Source of the DNA: an uncultured Ruminococcus sp.
GTDB lineage: Bacteria > Bacillota > Clostridia > Oscillospirales > CAG-272
Length of the DNA stretch: 20,679 nucleotides
Assembly (NCBI GenBank): GCA_902791785.1
Contig: CADAXH010000021.1
Span: 1 to 20,679, forward strand
Reading direction: 5' to 3'
In this document: positions 15,507 to 20,679 of the stretch, in pieces
Layout of the letters: every line of letters begins with the position of its first letter
How positions within the stretch are numbered: the stretch's first letter is position 1
Made by a program: the position numbers and the translations under genes
Notes under the pieces: generated by a model
Databases searched by the model: none
What the model was told of the DNA's origin: nothing
The model's input: only the letters and a program-made list of their open reading frames with translations

Positions 15507-16340
15507 TCAAATTGCAAATTCCCTTCTCACACAGACAAACAAAACAGTTATATCCGATTGTGTTTTGGATTTGTCCAGCTGGCTTGAACCGTCCGCATAA
15601 TTGATAATTACACCCGGTTCAACATTGTATGCAAATACGCAGAAACATATTGATTCGCCATTGTCTTCAACAGAGAAACCTTCCATCAGAACGCCTCTGC
15701 AGACTAGCTCGTTCCCCTTGAAGATTGGTGTAACCCTGTAAAGAACATGATTGTTTGTTTCGTCTACATAGTCGTCAACCAGATTCTCAAAAGGCAGCAT
15801 TCCATCAATATTCAAATATCTTGTTCCGGTAATCAGGTTCAATGGATTGGCATTTTCTCCTGCGAGCTGGAATCCGATAAGATGGCATCTGTTGTAAAGA
15901 TATTTTCCGGATATGAAATCATATTTTACCTGTTTCCATCCTGAAGGAGTGACATTTCCTATATCTTCTCTGTCATCTGTCGGCATAAGTTCTTTGCATA
16001 TGTTTGCATACGCGACGCCACATCTTCCGAGACTGTCGAGCTTTGAATACGTTTCAAAAACATTTGTATTCTTATCTTCATCGCTGAAAAAAGGAATGGA
16101 GTCATTGACGCTAACATAAGCTTCCCCAGCATATTCGGGGATATCCTCGTATGTGAAGTTGCCGTTGACCACAACATTAACAGGAGCATTGGTCTCCGTG
16201 GTGGAATCGTCACCCATGAGGTCACTGACAAAATCCTGAATTTCATTTTTGATGTCATTGAAAATGCTGCAAGAAGACATCAAGACAACTGAAAAAGCGA
16301 CCAGCAGCGCAAGAATGCTTATTTTAATCTTTCTGCTCAT
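15507..16340 (-). CDS. DNA/RNA non-specific endonuclease family lipoprotein
   Basis: This is a predicted exported, membrane-anchored nuclease of 277 residues. A basic and hydrophobic signal peptide leads to MSSC, making Cys24 the lipidation site. An acidic, Thr-rich linker follows (about 36-60). The nuclease domain includes GRCGVAYANI and the beta-beta-alpha-metal motif YNRCHLIGFQLAGEN with His153 as general base, then NPLNLITGTRYLN with Asn177 as likely metal ligand. The family motif DRGH is NRCH here, with His kept. Likely roles are nutrient DNA use or surface DNA turnover, as for streptococcal EndA, but this is inferred. The start has AGGAG 8 bases upstream and overlaps the previous stop by 4 bases. 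Confidence 0.87.
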   Translation of the reverse strand: MSRKIKISILALLVAFSVVLMSSCSIFNDIKNEIQDFVSDLMGDDSTTETNAPVNVVVNGNFTYEDIPEYAGEAYVSVNDSIPFFSDEDKNTNVFETYSKLDSLGRCGVAYANICKELMPTDDREDIGNVTPSGWKQVKYDFISGKYLYNRCHLIGFQLAGENANPLNLITGTRYLNIDGMLPFENLVDDYVDETNNHVLYRVTPIFKGNELVCRGVLMEGFSVEDNGESICFCVFAYNVEPGVIINYADGSSQLDKSKTQSDITVLFVCVRREFAI

Positions 16341-16744
16341 ATCGAATACTCCTCGATTGTTATTTTGTCGTGTGAAGAACCTTTGAGTTCTTCTGTTTTT
16401 TCAAGTCTGAATCCGGACAGATCCATTGTGAATTTTTTGTCAGAAGGATATACCCTGTTCCATTTGATCAGAATAAGCTTTTCAATTCTGTCAGCAAAAT
16501 CCGAAGGCGAAATGTTTTCAAAAAAACAATATTCTCCTTTACCTGCTTTGGAACCGAATTCTTCATCTGCTTTTATGACAGGACTCATCTGGTTTTCAAA
16601 CTGCTTTTGAGAATAAGCATTCATCCAGAGTGCGGAATCTTTTGCCTTCTCAATCATCCAGCTTCTCAAAACGCTGTCCTGACTCTGTCTTCTTTTGGTG
16701 AACAAATAACCGTTTTTGTCATCCAAACAAATCATTGCAATCAC
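16337..16744 (-). CDS. Small conserved Clostridia protein upstream of the nuclease
   Basis: The protein is 135 residues and probably soluble. The opening (M)ICLDDKNGYLFTKRRQSQDSVL, the segment LWMNAYSQKQFE and the closing SSHDKITIEEYS match a small family that I recall from Clostridia genomes, sometimes labelled ribonuclease Z without obvious metallo-beta-lactamase motifs; none are visible here. I chose GTG at 16744 because GAGG lies 8 bases upstream; an ATG at 16735 (MICLDD) is too far from it. The stop overlaps the nuclease start in ATGA, so the two are co-translated and may work together. No biochemical function can be assigned. Confidence 0.7.
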   Translation of the reverse strand: MIAMICLDDKNGYLFTKRRQSQDSVLRSWMIEKAKDSALWMNAYSQKQFENQMSPVIKADEEFGSKAGKGEYCFFENISPSDFADRIEKLILIKWNRVYPSDKKFTMDLSGFRLEKTEELKGSSHDKITIEEYSI

Positions 16745-16778
16745 GACGATTACCTCACATAGATAATTTTATGTACTT

Positions 16779-16807
16779 ATGATAACATAACATAATATCT
16801 TTTTCAA
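16779..16807 (-). promoter_or_regulatory. Promoter of the minus-strand operon
   Basis: Read on the minus strand, TTGAAA (16802-16807) and TATCAT (16779-16784) are separated by 17 bases. It lies about 35 bases before the GTG at 16744. It may serve all genes down to rqcH, as I see no convincing terminator between them. Confidence 0.5.
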
Positions 16808-16839
16808 TAAATAAGCATGTGTGAATCCAATCTTTGGCA

Positions 16840-16868
16840 TTGAAACATTTATATCTGTGTGTTAGAAT
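16840..16868 (+). promoter_or_regulatory. Promoter of the NYN-domain gene
   Basis: TTGAAA (16840-16845) and TAGAAT (16863-16868) are separated by 17 bases. Transcription would start near 16875, about 50 bases before the ATG. Confidence 0.6.
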
Positions 16869-16923
16869 AACTGCGGTCCGGATATACGGATTAGTATTAC
16901 AGAAAAGGAGGCATAATTAGGTA

Positions 16924-17670
16924 ATGCGAAAAAAACCGACCGCTATTGCAGTTGTCGATTTTGAGCATTGGTTCATTTCGTGTGATAATCAGTTCGGAAT
17001 AAAGCCCGACATAAAAAAATGGGCAGACGAAATCCGCGCAAATTACGACGTCAAGGAAATTGCATTTTTTGCGGATTTCACAAATCCTTCCCTAAGAGCA
17101 GAGCTGGACAGAATAAGGAATATTTCAGCTTCTGTGTTTGATACTCAGAATCCTAGCGAGCGCATTAAAAAAGACTTTACAGACTTTATAATGCTGGATT
17201 ACATTTATCAAAAGACCATTTCGGATAAGAAAATTGACACCTACATTATTTTCACCGGTGACGGACACTTCAGTTCAGTAGTAAGATTCATAATTAACAA
17301 ATGTCACAAAAAAGTATGCATATATGGTGTCATTAATTGCACAAGCAGTATGCTTAAACTAAGTGCAACAAATTGCGTTGAAATACCCTCAGCTAAGGAA
17401 TTACAGAATGAGTTTTGCGGACCGATTATAACATGGCTTGATCATGTCGAAGTTCATAAAAACTATGCCGAAGGGGCGCTTAAAGACGTCATAATTCAAA
17501 AAGCGGCCCTCTACGGAAAAGTCAGTCAAAAAGGAATCAGATATGAGCTTGAACAGATGATAAACGATGGGTATCTCTATGAAGAGAAACTCAACTTGTC
17601 AAAGAAAAAGAGTGTTCAGGTAATCAAGGCCAGATGGCAGAAAATTGTAAATGATGGTTTAAAACAATAA
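16924..17670 (+). CDS. NYN-domain protein (LabA/DUF88-like putative RNase)
   Basis: This is a predicted PIN-like metal-dependent nuclease of 248 residues. The N-terminal NYN domain (about 5-155) shows the acidic residues of the family: Asp12 in AVVDFEHW, Asp87 in KKDFTDFIMLDYIY, and Asp113 in FTGDGHFSSVVRFI. The region 178-248 (AEGALKDVIIQKAALYGKVSQ to the C-terminus) is helical and basic and looks like a winged-helix or similar nucleic-acid-binding module. AAGGAGG lies 12 bases before the ATG, a little far. It has its own promoter and terminator, so it is a single-gene unit. NYN proteins act in RNA turnover; the target is unknown here. Confidence 0.85.
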   Translation: MRKKPTAIAVVDFEHWFISCDNQFGIKPDIKKWADEIRANYDVKEIAFFADFTNPSLRAELDRIRNISASVFDTQNPSERIKKDFTDFIMLDYIYQKTISDKKIDTYIIFTGDGHFSSVVRFIINKCHKKVCIYGVINCTSSMLKLSATNCVEIPSAKELQNEFCGPIITWLDHVEVHKNYAEGALKDVIIQKAALYGKVSQKGIRYELEQMINDGYLYEEKLNLSKKKSVQVIKARWQKIVNDGLKQ

Positions 17671-17678
17671 TACAAAGG

Positions 17679-17703
17679 ACAGGTCGATAAGACCTGTTTT
17701 TTT
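17679..17703 (+). terminator. Rho-independent terminator of the NYN gene
   Basis: ACAGGTC (17679-17685) and GACCTGT (17691-17697) form a perfect 7-bp stem with a 5-base loop, and the T-run continues to 17703. Confidence 0.9.
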
Positions 17704-17711
17704 GTTTATTA

Positions 17712-17739
17712 TCAACGTATTATGTGCGCATTACGTTGA
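17712..17739. promoter_or_regulatory. Inverted repeat overlapping the antitoxin promoter, putative operator
   Basis: TCAACGTA (17712-17719) and TACGTTGA (17732-17739) are a perfect inverted repeat with a 12-base spacer, the right half overlapping the -35 box. A second, imperfect pair (GCGCATT 17726-17732, AATACGC 17741-17747) is nested in it. Ribbon-helix-helix antitoxins typically bind such sites to repress their own operon. Confidence 0.55.
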
Positions 17740-17764
17740 CAATACGCATATAAAGTGGTAAAAT
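17736..17764 (+). promoter_or_regulatory. Promoter of the antitoxin-hflK-hflC operon
   Basis: A perfect TTGACA (17736-17741) and TAAAAT (17759-17764) are separated by exactly 17 bases. The start would be near 17771, only about 20 bases before the antitoxin ATG, with the ribosome binding site in between. Confidence 0.8.
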
Positions 17765-17791
17765 ATGGACGAATGTAAAAGGAGGTGCCGA

Positions 17792-18022
17792 ATGTCAAAA
17801 GTTAGCACTAACATAACTCTGGATAATGATTTGAAGCAGAAGGCCAAATCTCTGTACTCCAGCCTGGGGATGGATCTGACTACTGCAATAACCATTTTTC
17901 TGACTCAGTCAATTCGCGAAAGAGGCATGCCGTTCAAGCCCACCTTATGTGTCTCTGATCCCGAAACCGTTATTGAGAAAAACAATTCTCAATCAGAACA
18001 GAACAATGGCTCTGTCCGCTGA
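17792..18022 (+). CDS. RelB/DinJ-family antitoxin without a toxin gene
   Basis: The protein is 76 residues. The N-terminal half, STNITLDNDLKQKAKSLYSSLGMDLTTAITIFL followed by QSIRERGMPF, is the ribbon-helix-helix DNA-binding module of RelB/DinJ antitoxins. The polar C-terminus (about 50-76) is where such antitoxins wrap their RelE/YafQ toxin. I chose the ATG at 17792 because AGGAGG lies 6 bases upstream; the ATG at 17765 would place the transcription start inside the gene. No toxin gene follows. Instead an HflK-like gene begins 13 bases later with its own GGAGG. Its likely role here is as an autorepressor of an operon with hflK/hflC, which is an inference. Confidence 0.85.
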   Translation: MSKVSTNITLDNDLKQKAKSLYSSLGMDLTTAITIFLTQSIRERGMPFKPTLCVSDPETVIEKNNSQSEQNNGSVR

Positions 18023-18035
18023 TTGGAGGCTCAGT

Positions 18036-19694
18036 ATGATTAAAGAAAAAAGAACTGCTTTGCTGTCTGCTGTTTTTCTCGTTTTGATGTCGTTCGGATT
18101 CGAGGCTCTGGCTCTCTTCAGCGGTTTCAATGCATATCATCTGATATTTATAATGGCATTCTTGCCCGCATTATCAAACCTGCTGCTCGCTGTAAGAGGA
18201 AGTGAAACAAACGATGAGGAAAAGGACAGAAAATCAGCAATTGTAAAATCAATCCTGGATACTGCAGTAATCATTCTGCTGTTTGCATTAATTGCCCTGT
18301 CGGTCGTGTTTTTTGTTTTGAAATTCGGCATAAGCAAAAATGTTACGATGAACTTCGTGTATCCTTCGGTGCTCGCACTGATGATAGTTCTGTCAATTGT
18401 TCTGGATCAGTGGTGCCAGTACAGTTCGAGCGAAGATTCTTTCTTCAATTCCCTGCTGAAAAACCTGCGCACTTCATTTGGTGTTGTAAGACTGACGTCG
18501 GTTGTTGCACTGCTGGCAAATGTCTTGTATTTGCTGAATGTTTACAATTTTACACAAGTGTTGAAAATAGTGATCGCAGTAATATTCGGATATGAAGTAC
18601 TGATGATGACGGTTTCCCTTGTACTGTCGCTTTTCAAAAAAGCACTGTTCAAAAACCCGGACCTGAGCATACCGAAACCACTGGCACTCGGAAAAACAAA
18701 AGACCTGTCACTGTTGTCTTATCTTGAGAACAACACCGGGCTTTCGACGAAATCCCTGTGGAGTCTGATGTTTATAAAGAAGGCTCTGCCATATGCTTTG
18801 ATTTCCGCATGTCTTGTGTTCTGGATCTGCACCGGCATCACACAGGTCAACTCCTATCAGAAAGGAATTGTGTACAGATTCGGCAATTTCAAATCCGAAT
18901 TGGCTCCGGGTCTTCACATGACACTTCCCTGGCCGTTTGACAAGGTCGAAATATATGACACAGATGTTGTCAAGGAAATGACAATCGGATATGTTTCAAC
19001 TGGTACAACGGACAATCTCTGGACCGAAAAGTCAGGTATTGACGAATACAAACTCCTTCTTGGCGGAGGTAACGAACTCGTTTCGCTGAATCTGAGGATT
19101 AATTACAAGATCAGTGATGTAAGGGCATATGCACTGTCCTCTCAGTCTCCTGACGGAATTGTCCAGGCAACCGCTTACAACGTCATAACCGAAACAATTA
19201 TCAGTACAGACATAGATACTCTCCTGGAATCTGACAGGGTCGAATTCTCTGATTCATTTGCTGAGAAACTGATATCCGGAATAGAAAAATATGAAACCGG
19301 AATAGAAATAGTCAGTGTGGTTCTGGAAAGCATTCATCCTCCGGTTGAAATAGCTGAAGTGTTCCAAAAACTTATAAGTGCTGAAATAACCGCTTCAAAA
19401 TACATATACGAAGCGAAGGGTCTGTCTGAAGTGACTCTTGCCGATGCAAACAGAAGATATGACGCTTCAGTCAACGCTGCAATATCCGATCAGTACGACA
19501 AAGTGGCAAAAGCGAAATCGGATGTTGCCAAGTTCATGGCGTCGCTTCAGGCGGACACCGACTATTCAGCAGCATACAGGTACTACAAATATCTGGAAGC
19601 ATTGAAGACCGCTTACGGCAAATCAACTCTGATTATCATAGGCAACGGAATCGACAGTTCCAACATATACTTTGGAACTCTGTGGCAAAATTAA
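18036..19694 (+). CDS. hflK: HflK-like SPFH-domain protein with N-terminal multi-span membrane domain
   Basis: HflK and HflC are stomatin/prohibitin-type proteins that form a membrane cage around the FtsH protease and limit its activity. This protein is 552 residues, longer than the roughly 420 of E. coli HflK. The first 200 residues hold about six hydrophobic helices (near 8-27, 33-53, 72-95, 102-124, 146-170, 173-198). A further helix at about 250-268 precedes the SPFH domain, which opens with SYQKGIVYRFGNFKSELAPGLH, then LPWPFDKVEIYD. An Ala/Lys/Asp-rich helix (about 445-510) follows. I chose the ATG at 18036 with GGAGG six bases upstream; an in-frame ATG at 17949 lies inside the antitoxin gene. 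hflC follows 10 bases later. Confidence 0.85.
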   Translation: MIKEKRTALLSAVFLVLMSFGFEALALFSGFNAYHLIFIMAFLPALSNLLLAVRGSETNDEEKDRKSAIVKSILDTAVIILLFALIALSVVFFVLKFGISKNVTMNFVYPSVLALMIVLSIVLDQWCQYSSSEDSFFNSLLKNLRTSFGVVRLTSVVALLANVLYLLNVYNFTQVLKIVIAVIFGYEVLMMTVSLVLSLFKKALFKNPDLSIPKPLALGKTKDLSLLSYLENNTGLSTKSLWSLMFIKKALPYALISACLVFWICTGITQVNSYQKGIVYRFGNFKSELAPGLHMTLPWPFDKVEIYDTDVVKEMTIGYVSTGTTDNLWTEKSGIDEYKLLLGGGNELVSLNLRINYKISDVRAYALSSQSPDGIVQATAYNVITETIISTDIDTLLESDRVEFSDSFAEKLISGIEKYETGIEIVSVVLESIHPPVEIAEVFQKLISAEITASKYIYEAKGLSEVTLADANRRYDASVNAAISDQYDKVAKAKSDVAKFMASLQADTDYSAAYRYYKYLEALKTAYGKSTLIIIGNGIDSSNIYFGTLWQN

Positions 19695-19704
19695 CGAGGT
19701 AATT

Positions 19705-20679
19705 ATGGATAATACAAATACAAACAAAACCGAAAACAAGAAATCCGTATCTTTCCTGGTGCTGAAGATATTCCTGGTTGTAGTTGTTGTTCTGGCACTG
19801 TTCTATTTCGGATTCACATTTGAAGTGAGACAAAGCCAGAAAGCTGTTGTTCTCCGCTTCGGCGCCATAAGAGAAGAAATAACCGATGCAGGGCTATATC
19901 TTAAACTGCCATGGCCTTTTGAGACAGTCACCAGATATGACAGCAGACTCCAGTATCTGGAATCAGACAACCTGGAAACAATAACTCAGGACAAAAGAAA
20001 CATAATCATTCAGTCTTATGTTATATGGAAGATTGAAGACACAAAACTGTATCACAACAGTGTAGGCACCCAGGGATCGGCTGAGACTTTTATCAAAAAC
20101 CAGGTCTTCAGCGCAACAAACGGCGTAATGGGTTCATACAACCTGACTTCACTTGTGTCACTGAATCAGGATGAGATAAAAATACAGCAGGTTCAGAATG
20201 AAATACTTGAACGTGTTGCAAAAGCATGCCGTGAAAACTACGGAATAGATATAAAGGAAATCAGCTTCCTGAGGCTTTCCCTTCCAAACACCAACCTTGA
20301 AAGCGTGTTTGCACAAATGACTGCTGAAAGGCAGAAAGAAATCGACACCATCCTGGCAAAAGCACAGACTGAAGCAAACAAGATTACAACCAGTGCGGAT
20401 GCAAAGGCGGCAGAGATAATAGGCAAAGGAACAACTGAAGCTGCGGAAATATATGCAAAAGCAGAGAGCGAAGTTGCAGCCATATATGCAGCTGCCCAGA
20501 ATTCCAACCTCGAGTTGTACAGATTCCTCAAGGAACTCGACACGATTACAGGATCAGTCGGAAGCGATACAGTGCTTGTTGTCAAAGCTGACGAGTACCC
20601 GTTCAGCATTTTAAGCAAGTATTCGGAATTCATTTCACAGGAAGACGATGAAACAATAATCCATGATCTTTCATACATA
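19705..20679 (+). CDS. hflC: HflC-like SPFH-domain protein (partial at the 3' end)
   Basis: This is the second subunit of a HflK/HflC-type FtsH modulator. 325 codons are visible with no stop before the window edge, so the gene is cut, probably near its end. A polar, Asn/Lys-rich start (MDNTNTNKTENKK) precedes one membrane helix (about 16-39). The SPFH domain opens with RQSQKAVVLRFGAI, then LPWPFETVTRYDSR and TQDKRNIIIQSYVIWKI. A long Ala/Glu/Lys coiled coil follows (AERQKEIDTILAKAQTEANK, through AEIYAKAESEVAAIYAAAQN), then LYRFLKELDTI and VLVVKADEYPF. GAGG lies 5 bases before the ATG at 19705. It shares the operon with the antitoxin and hflK. Confidence 0.92.
   Translation, partial: MDNTNTNKTENKKSVSFLVLKIFLVVVVVLALFYFGFTFEVRQSQKAVVLRFGAIREEITDAGLYLKLPWPFETVTRYDSRLQYLESDNLETITQDKRNIIIQSYVIWKIEDTKLYHNSVGTQGSAETFIKNQVFSATNGVMGSYNLTSLVSLNQDEIKIQQVQNEILERVAKACRENYGIDIKEISFLRLSLPNTNLESVFAQMTAERQKEIDTILAKAQTEANKITTSADAKAAEIIGKGTTEAAEIYAKAESEVAAIYAAAQNSNLELYRFLKELDTITGSVGSDTVLVVKADEYPFSILSKYSEFISQEDDETIIHDLSYI

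Noticed and set aside
15483..15507. A hairpin between the nuclease and SDR genes (AGAC/GTCT plus AAGCA/TGCTT arms) as a terminator
   Set aside because: The stem is weak and interrupted, overlaps the nuclease stop, and is not followed by a T-run on the transcribed strand.
17949..18035. An upstream in-frame ATG extending the HflK-like protein by 29 residues
   Set aside because: The extension overlaps the antitoxin C-terminus, has no ribosome binding site, and the ATG at 18036 has GGAGG at ideal distance.
20238..20678. A 146-codon open frame on the minus strand opposite hflC
   Set aside because: It is the antisense shadow of the Ala/Glu/Lys-rich coiled coil of hflC; its protein is low-complexity Ser/Ala/Leu and has no ribosome binding site.

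Overview
The window looks like a chromosomal segment of a low-to-mid GC member of the Clostridia, probably a gut Oscillospirales/Ruminococcaceae-type organism. This is an inference from three things: the pth-mfd-foldase gene order, proteins of the DUF5685, J-domain/Cys-rich and YfhO kinds that are common in that group, and Gram-positive AGGAGG ribosome binding sites with sigma-A-type promoters. No rRNA, tRNA or CRISPR array is visible.

Layout. (1) 1-721, minus: ATPase of an ABC-2 type exporter, cut by the window edge. It is divergent from pth, with two strong promoters back to back. (2) 890-4992, plus: pth and mfd (peptidyl-tRNA hydrolase and transcription-repair coupling factor), overlapping by one base. 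(3) 4993-6182: an AT-rich insert bounded by two copies of the last 74 bases of mfd. It carries a decayed short reading frame and two paralogous small membrane protein genes, the first frameshifted in an A7 run. (4) 6298-9499, plus: a SurA/PrsA-like foldase lipoprotein, a DUF5685-type protein, a J-domain/TPR/Cys-rich protein and a polytopic membrane protein, tightly packed and closed by a bidirectional terminator. (5) 16744-9534, minus: a likely six-gene operon with a small conserved protein, a lipoprotein of the DNA/RNA non-specific endonuclease family, an SDR oxidoreductase with a shortened substrate loop, a small unknown protein, a YfhO-type membrane protein split by a frameshift, and rqcH (ribosome quality control). 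(6) 16924-17670, plus: a stand-alone NYN-domain putative RNase with its own promoter and terminator. (7) 17792 to the window end, plus: a RelB/DinJ-like antitoxin without a toxin, followed closely by hflK-like and hflC-like SPFH proteins. Its promoter overlaps a palindrome that is a plausible antitoxin operator.

Many genes serve translation and protein quality control (Pth, RqcH, foldase, J-protein, HflK/HflC) or the cell envelope (ABC exporter, YfhO, lipoproteins). The most unusual structures are the duplicated mfd 3' end around a small cargo, and the orphan antitoxin apparently recruited as first gene of an hflKC operon. I did not find a complete, clearly new defence or mobile system. The four-gene DUF5685/J-protein cluster and the antitoxin-hflKC cluster are the best candidates for undescribed functional modules.
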